From: Pseudonocardia ammonioxydans
GTDB taxonomy: Bacteria; Actinomycetota; Actinomycetes; Mycobacteriales; Pseudonocardiaceae
Length of the DNA: 64,000 nucleotides
Direction: 5' to 3'
NCBI RefSeq assembly: GCF_900115005.1
Contig: NZ_FOUY01000011.1
Coordinates: 1 to 64,000, forward strand
Below the pieces are notes generated by a model. That model was not told the DNA's origin, did no database searches, and saw only the letters and a program-made list of their open reading frames with translations. A program made the position numbers and the translations under genes. Every line of letters begins with the position of its first letter. The first letter of the stretch is position 1. Of this stretch, positions 27,804-36,896 are shown one piece after another.

Positions 27804-30800
27804 GTGACGCACTCAGCGGCGGGACGTGCGTTCCACGGTCGGGCCGCCGAGCTGGAGCTGCTCGGTGCCGCGCTGCGCCGCACGGCCGAGCACGGCGCGT
27901 CCGCGGTCCTGCTCGGCGGGGACGCCGGCGTCGGCAAGACCCGCCTGGTCGGCGAGTTCGGCCGCGCGGCGGCCACCGAGGGCGCCACCGTCCTGACCGG
28001 ACGGGCGCTCGACATCGCCGACGCGCCGTCGTTCTGGCCGGTGGTCACCGCGCTGCGCATGCACGCCCGCAGCGGGGCCGGCCCGGCCGCCCGCACGTTC
28101 GCCGAGGCCCTCGAGCGGCTCGACGAGACCGGGGGTGCCGCCGGGGACCGGGTCGGGATGCTGGGCGAGCTGGGCGCGGTCGTCGGGCGGGCCGCGCGCA
28201 GCGCGCCGGTGGTGCTCGTCGTCGACGACCTGCAGTGGGCCGACCGGTCCACCCGGGACCTGTTCGCCTACCTGCTCGCGGGCCTCGCGACCGAGCCGGT
28301 GCTGCTGGTCGGCACCTACCGCGACGACCCCGCCGGTGGCGTGCCGGCGGCGCTGCTGCCGCTGGTCACCGAGCTGCGCCGGCACCGCACGGTCACGTTC
28401 CGGCAGGTCGAACCGCTGCCGCGGGGAGCGCTCGCCGAGCTGCTCGGGATGTGGGTGCCGGACCGGCCGGACCTCGAACCGCTGGTGTGGCAGCACTCGT
28501 CGGGCAACGTGTTCCTGGCCGAGGAGACCGTCCGCGCGGTGCTCGACGGCGACCCGCGCGGGGTGCCGCAGACGGTGCGCGAGCTCGTCCGCGCCGGGAC
28601 CGCGACGCTGTCGCCGGCCGCGCACGACGTGGTGCGCGCGGTCGCGGCCGGGGTCGGCGGTGTCGAGCACCCGCTGCTCGTGTCGGTGCTCGACCGGTCG
28701 GGGGCCGAGCTCGCGGCGGCGGTGCGGGAGGCCGTCGACGCCGGGATCGTCGTCGTGACCGGCGGCGACGGGTACGCGCTGCGGCACGGCCTGATGACCG
28801 AGGTCGTCGCCGGGGACCTGCTGCCGGCGGAGCGGATCGAGCTGCACGGCCGCTACGCGCACGCCCTGGCCGGGTACGAGAGCGTCCCCGGGACAGCGGC
28901 CCGGCTGGCCCACCACTGGCAGCGGGCCGGGCACCCGAAGGAGGCGTTGACGGCCACCATCGCCGCCGCCGAGGAGGCGGAGCGGCTGCGCGGCTACGCC
29001 GAGGCGCACCGGCACTGGCTGCGGGCCGCGACCCTGCCCGTCCCCGGCGCTGAGGCCGCGCGCGGCGGGTACCTGGAGAACGCCGCCGGGGCCGCCGAGC
29101 TCGCCGGCGACCACGACTCGGCGGTCGCGCTGCTGTCCGAGCGGCTCGCCGGTCCGGACGCGCCGGTGGGGCTGGACGAGGCGGTGCTGCGGGCGCGGCT
29201 GGGCCGCTACCTGATGTCGGCGGGGCAGGCGGGGGAGGCCGAGGAGGCGTACCGGCGGGCGGCCGCCGTCCTGCCCGCGGACCCCGTGGCGTCCGGTGCG
29301 GGACCTCCCGGTGCGGTCCTGCCGCCCGGCGGCCCGGACGCCGGTGGTGGGCCCCGCCCCAACATGCTGCCGGTCGACCCCACCGAGGCCGCCCGTGCCG
29401 AGGTGCTCGCCGGCTACGCGGGTGCGCTGCTCGCGCGGGCCGACTTCGCCGCCGCCCGCACGGTCGCCCAGCAGGCGCTCGAACCGGCCCGGCGAGTCGG
29501 CGAGCCGCGGGCGCTGGCGTCGGTGCTCGGCGTGCTCGGGTTCGGTGCCGCCTACACCCGCGACGGCGGGGCCGCGCAGGAGGCGTTGGCCGAGGCGGTC
29601 GAGATCGCCGAGGCGACCGGGGACCCGGCGACGCTGGGGGAGTGCCTGCTGCGGCGGGCCGAGCTGCTGTCCGGCCCGCTGAATGCCCTGGACGACGGCG
29701 TGGCGGCGGCCCGGGCCGGGGCCGAGCGGATGGCCGAGCTGGGGCTGGGCCGCACGGCGGCGGTGTCGTTGCGCGCGCTGGCCGCGAACGGGCTGTTCCG
29801 CAAGGGCGCCTGGGACGAGGGCGAGCAGGAGGTGGCCCGGGCGTGGGCGGCCGGGCCCGCCGGGGCCGAGATGATCGAGCTGCGGTTGGCGCGGGCGCGG
29901 CTGCGGATGGGGCGCGGGGACCTCGACGGCTCCGAGCTGGACCTCGCCGCGGTGGAGCTCGTCGCCGGTTCCACCGGCCTGCCGAAGCTGCGGTTGCCGC
30001 TGCTGATCCTGCGGGCCGGGCTGGAGATGTGGCGCGGCCGGCCGGAGGTCGCGTTCACCCACGTCGGGGTGGGGCTCGACGTCGTCGAGTCCGGGATCGA
30101 CGACGTCTGGGCGGTCGCCCCGCTGCTCTGGCACGGCGCCCGCGCCCACGCCGAGGCCGTCCTGGCCGGTCGCCCCCCGGACGCGGGCGGGCTGCGCCGG
30201 CTGCGCCGCCACCGGCGCGAGCTGATCGACCGCGGCGAGCGCTCCGACCCGGCGCTGCGCGGGGTGCTCACCACCTACGAGGCGATGTGCACCGCCGAGG
30301 ACTCGCGGGTCACCGCGGGGGCCGATCCGGCGACCTGGGGTGCGGTGGCGGACCTGTTGGAACGGCTCGGGCAGCCGTACCCGACGGCGTACGCGCGGCT
30401 GCGCAGCGCGGAGGCGTTGCTGGCGGGGCGGCGCCGGAGCGGGGCCGCCGAACTGGCGCGGGCCGCGGCGGGGGCGCGGGCGTTGCAGGCCGACCCGCTG
30501 CTCACCGAGATCGCCGCGGTGGCCCGCCGGGCCCGGGTCGCGGTGCCCGACCTGCCGGACCCGCCGGCCGGTGCCGTGCGGGTGGAGCCGGTGGTGCCCT
30601 CGTCGCCGGTGGACGACCCGCTGTCCACACTCACCGGGCGCGAGCTCGAGGTCCTCGAGGTGCTCGCCGCGGGGGCGACGAACAAGGAGATCGCGGCCCG
30701 GCTGTTCATCGCCCCGAAGACGGTCGCGGCCCACCTCGCGCGGATCTTCGCCAAGCTCGGGGTGACCAACCGGACCCAGGCCGCCGGCGTCCTGCGGCGG

Positions 30801-30830
30801 CACGTCCCGGAATCCGAGCGCACCGAGTAG
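27804..30830 (+). CDS. LAL-family (large ATP-binding) LuxR transcriptional regulator
   Basis: The protein is about 1008 aa. An N-terminal AAA-type ATPase has Walker A GGDAGVGKTRLV and a Walker B VVLVVDDLQWADRST. A long TPR-like helical middle follows, then a C-terminal LuxR helix-turn-helix (LTGRELEVLEVLAAGATNKEIA, KTVAAHLARIFAKLGVTNR). LAL proteins usually activate nearby genes in response to a ligand; the ligand is unknown here. GTG 27804 is preferred because a -10-like hexamer sits just upstream; GTG 27786 would add 6 residues. Confidence 0.9.
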   Translation: MTHSAAGRAFHGRAAELELLGAALRRTAEHGASAVLLGGDAGVGKTRLVGEFGRAAATEGATVLTGRALDIADAPSFWPVVTALRMHARSGAGPAARTFAEALERLDETGGAAGDRVGMLGELGAVVGRAARSAPVVLVVDDLQWADRSTRDLFAYLLAGLATEPVLLVGTYRDDPAGGVPAALLPLVTELRRHRTVTFRQVEPLPRGALAELLGMWVPDRPDLEPLVWQHSSGNVFLAEETVRAVLDGDPRGVPQTVRELVRAGTATLSPAAHDVVRAVAAGVGGVEHPLLVSVLDRSGAELAAAVREAVDAGIVVVTGGDGYALRHGLMTEVVAGDLLPAERIELHGRYAHALAGYESVPGTAARLAHHWQRAGHPKEALTATIAAAEEAERLRGYAEAHRHWLRAATLPVPGAEAARGGYLENAAGAAELAGDHDSAVALLSERLAGPDAPVGLDEAVLRARLGRYLMSAGQAGEAEEAYRRAAAVLPADPVASGAGPPGAVLPPGGPDAGGGPRPNMLPVDPTEAARAEVLAGYAGALLARADFAAARTVAQQALEPARRVGEPRALASVLGVLGFGAAYTRDGGAAQEALAEAVEIAEATGDPATLGECLLRRAELLSGPLNALDDGVAAARAGAERMAELGLGRTAAVSLRALAANGLFRKGAWDEGEQEVARAWAAGPAGAEMIELRLARARLRMGRGDLDGSELDLAAVELVAGSTGLPKLRLPLLILRAGLEMWRGRPEVAFTHVGVGLDVVESGIDDVWAVAPLLWHGARAHAEAVLAGRPPDAGGLRRLRRHRRELIDRGERSDPALRGVLTTYEAMCTAEDSRVTAGADPATWGAVADLLERLGQPYPTAYARLRSAEALLAGRRRSGAAELARAAAGARALQADPLLTEIAAVARRARVAVPDLPDPPAGAVRVEPVVPSSPVDDPLSTLTGRELEVLEVLAAGATNKEIAARLFIAPKTVAAHLARIFAKLGVTNRTQAAGVLRRHVPESERTE

Positions 30831-30902
30831 GGCATTCGACCGATGTCCCGGGCGGGCGGATCGGTGAGGCTGGAGGCCGCACCGCGCACGCAGGAGGCCC
30901 GC

Positions 30903-31652
30903 GTGACCACGATGATCGAGCGCCCGCCCGGAGGACCGGATGCCGGTCCGCCGAGCGGACGCGGCCGGGGGGTCGCACTGCCGACGGGGCTGCCGTCGGG
31001 TCTCCCGGACGACGTCGACGGGGTCGTGGCAGCGCTGGAGCGGTGGCAGGAGGTCCTCGAGCGCGACCACGGCGTGCGGGACGGTCTGGCCTGCTTCAAC
31101 CGGCTCTACCTGCGGGTCACCCGCGACATCCGGGCCCTGCTCGACGACGAGGAGGTCTGCGGCAAGGACTTCCTGGCCCGGCTCGACGTCGAGTTCGCCC
31201 GCCGCTACCTGCGCGCGACCGGTGGCGGCGCCGCGGTGCCCCGGGCCTGGGCGGTGCTGCTCGACCGGCGGGCCGAGCCGGGGATCGACCCCGTGCGGTT
31301 CGCCGTCGTCGGGATCACCGCGCACGTCAACCTGGACCTGGCGCCCGCGGTCGTCCGGACGTGCACGGTGCTGGGGCGCAGCGCGCCGGGACCGGCCGAA
31401 CGGGCCGACTACCGGGCGGTCAACGACACCTTCGCGCGGCACCTGGACACCCTGCTCGGCCAGAGCGGGCCGCGGTGCGACGCAGTGACCGACGTCCCGG
31501 TCGTGCTCGCCCGCGAGGTGACCTGGCGCCAGGTGCTGCAACTGTGGGAGCAGCGGTCCCGCCCGACCGAGTACGAGCGCGAGATCGACGCGCTCGACCG
31601 GCGGACCGCGCTCATCGGACGGGGACTCCTCACGTTGGGAGCCCTGACATGA
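30903..31652 (+). CDS. DUF5995 family protein
   Basis: The 249-aa protein has the conserved core of this uncharacterised actinobacterial family: LACFNRLYLRVTRDIR, FLARLDVEFARRYL and VVGITAHVNLDLAPAVV, with histidine and aspartate residues that could bind metal. GGAGG precedes GTG 30903. The stop overlaps the response-regulator ATG by 4 nt, so the two are co-translated and may work in one pathway. No biochemical function is known. Confidence 0.7.
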   Translation: MTTMIERPPGGPDAGPPSGRGRGVALPTGLPSGLPDDVDGVVAALERWQEVLERDHGVRDGLACFNRLYLRVTRDIRALLDDEEVCGKDFLARLDVEFARRYLRATGGGAAVPRAWAVLLDRRAEPGIDPVRFAVVGITAHVNLDLAPAVVRTCTVLGRSAPGPAERADYRAVNDTFARHLDTLLGQSGPRCDAVTDVPVVLAREVTWRQVLQLWEQRSRPTEYEREIDALDRRTALIGRGLLTLGALT

Positions 31653-32416
31653 CACCCGCCCGTGTGGGGGACGGGCGGGTGTCCGCGTCCCGGGCCGTGG
31701 GCGGCGTCGCGCCGTCCACGGCCCCGGGAACGGTGCTGATCCTCGACGACCACGAGCTGGTCGGGACCTCGCTGGCCGATGCGCTGCGCCGCGACGGCGT
31801 CCCGGCGCGTTTCCGGCCGGCGCACTCCGTGCCCGACGTGTACGAGGCGATCGACGGGTGCACCCCCGGTCTGCTGGTGCTCGACCTCGATCTCGGCCGC
31901 GACCAGCAGGGCAACCGGGTCGACACGATCCCGCTGATCCCGGTGCTGCGCGCGGCCGGCTGGCGGGTACTGGTGCTCTCGGGCAGCTCGAACCCGCTGC
32001 GGATCGGCGCGGCCCTGCACCACGGCGGCTTCACCTGGGTCTCCAAGGCGGCATCCATGCCGACCCTGTTCGCGAGCGTCCGCGAGGCCCGCGCCGGCCG
32101 GTCCCTGCTGCCGGCGGCGCAGCGCGAGGACCTCGTGCGTCGCTACCTCGAGTGGGACCGGCGCCAGCGCGCGATCCGGGCCAAGCTCGCGACCCTCACC
32201 CGGCGCGAGCGGGAGGTGCTCGACCTGCTCGCCGGTGGGATGCGGGCGCAGGGGATCGCGCAGCACTTCGTGGTGTCCCTGCCGACCGTCCGGACCCAGG
32301 TCCGGGCGGTGCTGGCGAAGCTCGGCGTGGGGTCGCAGCTGGAGGCCGTCGCCCTGGTGCGCAGTGTCGACGTCGAGGACGGCACCCCCGGAATCCCGGA
32401 GCGGGGCGTGCGGTAG
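31649..32416 (+). CDS. NarL/LuxR-type response regulator
   Basis: The 255-aa protein has an N-terminal tail of about 27 aa, a receiver domain (ILDDHELVGTSLADAL, phospho-acceptor region LLVLDLDLG, switch SGSS, lysine in WVSKAAS) and a C-terminal LuxR helix-turn-helix (LTRREREVLDLLAGGMRAQGIA, PTVRTQVRAVLAKLGVGS). No histidine kinase lies beside it; the only partner gene is DUF5995. It is the last protein gene before the tRNA. Confidence 0.88.
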   Translation: MTPARVGDGRVSASRAVGGVAPSTAPGTVLILDDHELVGTSLADALRRDGVPARFRPAHSVPDVYEAIDGCTPGLLVLDLDLGRDQQGNRVDTIPLIPVLRAAGWRVLVLSGSSNPLRIGAALHHGGFTWVSKAASMPTLFASVREARAGRSLLPAAQREDLVRRYLEWDRRQRAIRAKLATLTRREREVLDLLAGGMRAQGIAQHFVVSLPTVRTQVRAVLAKLGVGSQLEAVALVRSVDVEDGTPGIPERGVR

Positions 32417-32442
32417 TCTTCATACGCCCCGCGAGGGGCGGC

Positions 32443-32516
<74 letters not shown>

Positions 32517-32525
32517 CGGTCGATC

Positions 32526-32559
32526 AGGGCGGTTCTTCCTCACGGAAGGGCCGCCCTTT
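32526..32559 (+). terminator. Intrinsic terminator after tRNA-Pro
   Basis: AGGGCGG and CTTCC pair with GGAAG and CCGCCCT around the loop TCAC, ending in a short T-run (TTTG). It begins 10 nt after the tRNA. Confidence 0.8.
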
Positions 32560-33004
32560 GTCGTATCTACCTGCGAAACGCCCCGGGGGATTTGCGGCGG
32601 GCGTGCCGTGGTCGGGGGCCGCTACTGTGCCTGGTCCATGACCATCTCATCATTGGTGAGTCCGATGTGAGTGCATGAGCGTGGGGTACGCGCACACGTC
32701 GTCGTCGGGCCCGGCGGACGGGCCGTCGTCGGTCGGCGAGCTCCGGTTCGCACCGCCGGTACGCGGTGATGAACACCAGGAATGAGAACGCCCAGGCGAC
32801 CCCCAGCTTGCGGCCCGCGCGCACTCGGTCGCTACCTCGCTGTTGCGACGGAGGGATGGTGCGCCGAAGCCAACCGGTCGGGTGCGCCGTGTAAACGCCC
32901 GGAGCGACGGCGACCAATTGCACACGTTCAGCCCCAGAAGGGGACGTCTGGCGAGTTCTGGTAGCGCCTCGCACAAGTGGAGGACCTGCCCGGGAGACGA
33001 CGGC
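32560..33004 (+). other. Gene-free scar between tRNA-Pro and the catabolic island
   Basis: No convincing gene spans this 445-nt stretch. It contains two joined relic segments (32725-32763 and 32759-32794) that match parts of the esterase and transporter genes further downstream. The remainder gives no recognisable protein in any frame. It looks like decayed insertion debris at a tRNA boundary. Confidence 0.6.
32725..32794. repeat. Chimeric relic: esterase fragment fused to MFS-transporter fragment
   Basis: Positions 32725-32763 match the reverse complement of 34371-34409 in the esterase gene (38/39). Positions 32759-32794 match 35964-35999 in the MFS gene in the same orientation (34/36). The two blocks meet in a shared GTACG. 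The esterase block encodes the N-terminal motif VGELRFAPPV. Confidence 0.8.
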
Positions 33005-34504
33005 TCAGTGACCGGACGACCAGGCCGCCACGCCGGTGTCGTCGAGCCCACGCACGACGGGTGCGTTGCCCAGATGCAGCACGTTCTGGTCCGTGCCGAA
33101 CTCCGGCCAGCTCGGCATGGCCCCCGCGGCCCCGTCCCGCACGACCGAGTCCCGGACGAACGAACCGATCGCCGACCGGAACACGCGCACCAGATCCCGC
33201 GGGATCGACTCACCGCCCAGCATCGGGGCGGCGGCGAACGCGTCGCCCGTGTCGAACACGAACGGCAGCTCGACGCAGTGGCAGGCGCCGAAGCCCCCAC
33301 TGTCGGGACTCCAGTCGAACCGGTAGACCCAGGTCGGCGCCCGCGACGCTGCACGCGAACGGGCGATCACGACCGTTTCGGCGAGGAAGGCCCGCCCGGT
33401 CGACTCACGCTCCAACAGCTCCGCGGGAAGCAGGTCGGGTGACGCCTCGCGGGCCGCCCGGTAGGCGTCCGCACCGCCCGGCCCGAGTCCGGCCACGAAC
33501 CACTCGCGGACCTGTTCCTCGGTCACCGCCGCGCCTGCCGGCCTGAGGAACGCCGCCATCTCGTCGCGGGTCGTGCCGACGAGCAACGGGACCGGATTGT
33601 CGCCGACGTCGGCGAGCCCGCCGCCGACTCGGTCGACGATCCCGAGTTCGGGATCGACGACCGGACGGAACACCGGGTCGACCGTGCCGACCCGGGCGTC
33701 GGCGCGCGCGATCTCACCGGTGGCCGCCAGGAGTGCCGAGACCGGCGCTTCGCGCAGCGCCGGGAACGGCTGGTCCGCGTCGATCCCGACCCGATCGAGG
33801 ACCCGCCGTGCCGTGTCGAATGCGGCTTGGGGCGTCGCGAACAGGGTCGAGTTCGGAGGGCTCTCCAGGATTGCTCCGCGGATGTGCCGGCCGGCCGGGG
33901 ACGCGGTCAGGGCCGCCGCGGACGCGGCGCCCGCCGACTGGCCGCCGACCGTGATGCGGGCCGGATCACCGCCGAATCCGGCTACGTTCGCGACGACCCA
34001 CTGCAGCGCGGCGACCTGGTCCCGGACTCCGATGTTCCACGTCTGGGGCCCAGTACCGGGCAGCGCCATGAAGCCGAGCGGGCCCAGGCGGTAATTGATG
34101 GTCACGACGACGATGCGTTCCGCGCGGGCGAGCCGCGTGCCGTCGTACCAGGGCCATCCGCCGCTTCCACTGCTGAACCCGCCGCCGTGGATCCACAGCA
34201 GGACCGGATGCGGCCCGGGTTCAGCAGGCGCGTACACGTTGAGGTTCAACGAGTCGTCCTCGTCGAAGACCGTCGGTGTCGGACCCATGACCGCCTCGAG
34301 CCGCGAGGGCGGCTGGGGTACGGCCGGGCCCGGCGACCGGCAGTCCCGGACACCCGCCCAGCCCGGATGCCGTACCGGCGGTGCGAACCGGAGCTCGCCG
34401 ACCGGCGACGCCGCGTAGGGGACCCCGCGGTAGACCTCGACGCCGTCCACGTGCTCGCCGCGGACAGCGCCGGGTGCCGTCGTCCGGACCAAGGACTCAT
34501 TCAT
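33005..34504 (-). CDS. Type-B carboxylesterase
   Basis: The 499-aa alpha/beta-hydrolase has the N-terminal YRGVPYAASPVGELRFAPP, oxyanion region WIHGGGFSSGSGG and nucleophile motif GGQSAGAASA, all typical of bacterial para-nitrobenzyl-type esterases. An acid and a histidine (FGACHCVELPFVF) complete the likely triad. The length is normal. ATG 34504 is 2 nt from the stop of the MBL gene, so it is the third gene of an MFS-MBL-esterase operon. It could release an aromatic acid from an ester for the neighbouring pathway, but this is inference. Confidence 0.85.
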   Translation of the reverse strand: MNESLVRTTAPGAVRGEHVDGVEVYRGVPYAASPVGELRFAPPVRHPGWAGVRDCRSPGPAVPQPPSRLEAVMGPTPTVFDEDDSLNLNVYAPAEPGPHPVLLWIHGGGFSSGSGGWPWYDGTRLARAERIVVVTINYRLGPLGFMALPGTGPQTWNIGVRDQVAALQWVVANVAGFGGDPARITVGGQSAGAASAAALTASPAGRHIRGAILESPPNSTLFATPQAAFDTARRVLDRVGIDADQPFPALREAPVSALLAATGEIARADARVGTVDPVFRPVVDPELGIVDRVGGGLADVGDNPVPLLVGTTRDEMAAFLRPAGAAVTEEQVREWFVAGLGPGGADAYRAAREASPDLLPAELLERESTGRAFLAETVVIARSRAASRAPTWVYRFDWSPDSGGFGACHCVELPFVFDTGDAFAAAPMLGGESIPRDLVRVFRSAIGSFVRDSVVRDGAAGAMPSWPEFGTDQNVLHLGNAPVVRGLDDTGVAAWSSGH

Positions 34505-34506
34505 GA

Positions 34507-35433
34507 TCAATCATGCCTCTCGCTCGAGGACACCGGAGCCTGCTCGATCCACCGGAACGTCCCGCCCGCGCGCACGACGCGACCCACACCGGTGCCCGGA
34601 AAGTGGCTCGGCAGCAGCAACGCCCGCCGGTCGGCCACGTCGGACAGCAGCCCGCGGCGCGCCGTCGCCGCGCCGGGGGAGTCGCAGCAGTAGCGCGAGC
34701 TGATCCGGGGATCGAAGCACTGGATCGGGTGGTGGAGCACGTCACCTGACAGCACGGCTTCGGCATCCCCGTCGATCACCCGGACGATCCGGTTGCCGGG
34801 CGTGTGCCCGGGGAGCTCCTCCACCACGATCTCTGGAGGGAGGACGGTTGCCGGACCTTCGGTCGACAGCTGCCCGGCGGCGGCCAGCGGGTCGACGCTG
34901 TCGACCAGGTAGTCGCCCGTACGGTGCATCGCCGCGGCCCCGGTGTGGCTCCGCCAGAACGCCAGCTCTCGCTCGGACACCAGGTATGTGGCATTCGGGA
35001 AGGTGGGGCGCCACGCGTCCCGTTCCCGGCGGGTCGCCCACCCGACGTGGTCGACGTGCAGGTGGGTGAGCACCACCGTGTCCACATCCTCCGGAGTGAC
35101 TCCCGCGCTGCTCAGGTCGTCGAGCCAGTCCGTGTCCAGGTGGTCGAACTCCGGCCGTAGCCGGGTCTTCGCGTTCCCGACCCCGCAGTCGATCAGTACG
35201 ACCCGTCCGGGGAGAACGGCGAGGTACGCCCGGATCGTGAGGACGAGTCGTCCCGTGCACCGGTCGCGGAACGGTTCGTCGAGGAACCACGCATCCGCGT
35301 GGTCGTCGACGGGGAAGTCCGGGAAGAACTCGGACGGCTCGACGGCGAGGCGCTCGATCTCGGTGAGGACGTGGAGTCGAACCCTCCCCACCTGCAGCGG
35401 CGCGGACGACGACCGCACGCGGCTCGCCGTCAT
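34507..35433 (-). CDS. Metallo-beta-lactamase-fold hydrolase
   Basis: The 308-aa protein has the zinc motif LTHLHVDHVGWA (HxHxDH), followed by GHTPGNR, SGDVLHHP and PSHFPGTG, giving a complete two-metal site. The pattern is that of lactonase- or alkylsulfatase-like members, not antibiotic beta-lactamases. ATG 35433 overlaps the MFS stop by 4 nt. It may open a lactone or hydrolyse an ester in the local catabolic route; the substrate is unknown. Confidence 0.82.
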   Translation of the reverse strand: MTASRVRSSSAPLQVGRVRLHVLTEIERLAVEPSEFFPDFPVDDHADAWFLDEPFRDRCTGRLVLTIRAYLAVLPGRVVLIDCGVGNAKTRLRPEFDHLDTDWLDDLSSAGVTPEDVDTVVLTHLHVDHVGWATRRERDAWRPTFPNATYLVSERELAFWRSHTGAAAMHRTGDYLVDSVDPLAAAGQLSTEGPATVLPPEIVVEELPGHTPGNRIVRVIDGDAEAVLSGDVLHHPIQCFDPRISSRYCCDSPGAATARRGLLSDVADRRALLLPSHFPGTGVGRVVRAGGTFRWIEQAPVSSSERHD

Positions 35434-36671
35434 CCGACGCCCTCCGCGGCGCGGGGCACCGATGCCTGATCCGTGGTCCGGCGCACCAGAGCGACGGCAC
35501 CGAACAACGCCACCAGAACGGGACCGGCGGCGAGCAGCATGACGGTCGAGGGCCCGACCGACAGCGCGATGAGCACCCCGCCGACGGCGGGTCCGACGAT
35601 GGAACCGATCCGTCCGATCGCCGCGGCGAAGCCGACCCCTGTCGTGCGCAGGGCGTCGGAGTAGACCGACACCGCCATCGTGAGCTGACCGATCTGGCAC
35701 GCCACCACCCCGGCACCCGCTCCGAGGATGAGCAGGAGCAGCGGCTGACCACCGGCGCCGACGAGACCGAGGAGGGCGAGGAAGACGACCCCGGTGGTCG
35801 CCGCGACCAGCATGGCGCGGCCGATTCCCCACCGCGCCGCGAGCCCGAGCAGACACAGCCCGCCGAGCACCCCGCCGATGCTGAGGTAGGTGAGGCCGAT
35901 CGGGGCTTCCGTGGGGGTGAAGCCGAACGAGACCAGGATCGTGGGGATCCAACTCGTCAGCATGTACGCGGTGATGAACACGAGGAACGAGAACGCCCAC
36001 AGCAGCAGCGTGGTCGAGCGGTACGCGGGGACGAGGAGTTCTTGCACGCGGCCGGACGCCGCCTCGTCCGTCGCCCGTGCCGCCGGCTCGCCTCGCCGCG
36101 GAAGGACCGCCACCGCGACGACGGCCGCGGCGATCGTGGCCGCTGCGGCTACCCAGTACATGCCGGCCGGCCCCCACCGTGTCAGGATCGCCTTCCCGGC
36201 CAGTCCGCCGACGGCGATGCCCGAAGCGAGGCCGAGCGTCACGAGGACGGAGATCCGCTGCTTCACGGCCGCCGGGTTGAGCGAGGTCGTGACGCTGATC
36301 GCCGCGGGGAGTACCACCCCGATGCCGAGGCCGGTGACGACCCGGGCGAGGGTGAGCAGGAGCATCGACTCGGTCACGAGGACGACCGCGCTGAGCGCGC
36401 TCCCGAGAGCCGCGACGAGCAGGCCGGCATACAGAGTGGGCGCCGTGCGGAACCGGGCAGCGAGCGATCCGGCGATCATGTAGCCGACGGCGACCCCGGC
36501 ATTGGTCGCAGCGATCGGATAGGTGAAGTCCGACAGTGCCAGCCCCCAGTCGGCGGCCAGCTGCGGAACCACGACCGAGATCGTCGCGCTGTCGAATCCG
36601 TCGACGAGCACGAGCAGGAACCCGACCACCACGACCGGGACGCTGACCCGGGCGGACTCCCGGGTCGTCAT
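35430..36671 (-). CDS. MFS transporter, aromatic acid:H+ symporter (AAHS)-like
   Basis: The 413-aa protein has about 12 hydrophobic helices. The first contains LVLVDGFDSATISVVVPQLA with the DGFD motif characteristic of AAHS carriers for aromatic acids such as 4-hydroxybenzoate. It is the first gene of the minus-strand operon with the MBL and esterase genes and lies downstream of the LysR gene. Import of an anthranilate-like acid is a plausible role, inferred from the divergent catabolic operon. A 36-bp fragment of this gene recurs near the tRNA. Confidence 0.85.
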   Translation of the reverse strand: MTTRESARVSVPVVVVGFLLVLVDGFDSATISVVVPQLAADWGLALSDFTYPIAATNAGVAVGYMIAGSLAARFRTAPTLYAGLLVAALGSALSAVVLVTESMLLLTLARVVTGLGIGVVLPAAISVTTSLNPAAVKQRISVLVTLGLASGIAVGGLAGKAILTRWGPAGMYWVAAAATIAAAVVAVAVLPRRGEPAARATDEAASGRVQELLVPAYRSTTLLLWAFSFLVFITAYMLTSWIPTILVSFGFTPTEAPIGLTYLSIGGVLGGLCLLGLAARWGIGRAMLVAATTGVVFLALLGLVGAGGQPLLLLILGAGAGVVACQIGQLTMAVSVYSDALRTTGVGFAAAIGRIGSIVGPAVGGVLIALSVGPSTVMLLAAGPVLVALFGAVALVRRTTDQASVPRAAEGVG

Positions 36672-36896
36672 CGGGTCCCCACCGGCAGGTCGGTCGGACG
36701 GACACTGTGCACGGACGCGCCGTCATATGGGGCAGTGGACACGGGGGACTCCTCGGCGTCGAGACGGTGGGACGCCGACGAGCGGTGCCCGATCGACGTG
36801 ACGTTCGCGTCATCGTCACAGCCCGCGGAATTCCCGGCCAATAGCACTTCGCGACGTTTCCATGCCCATTTGGCTATAGCGGCACGGCCTCGTCCG

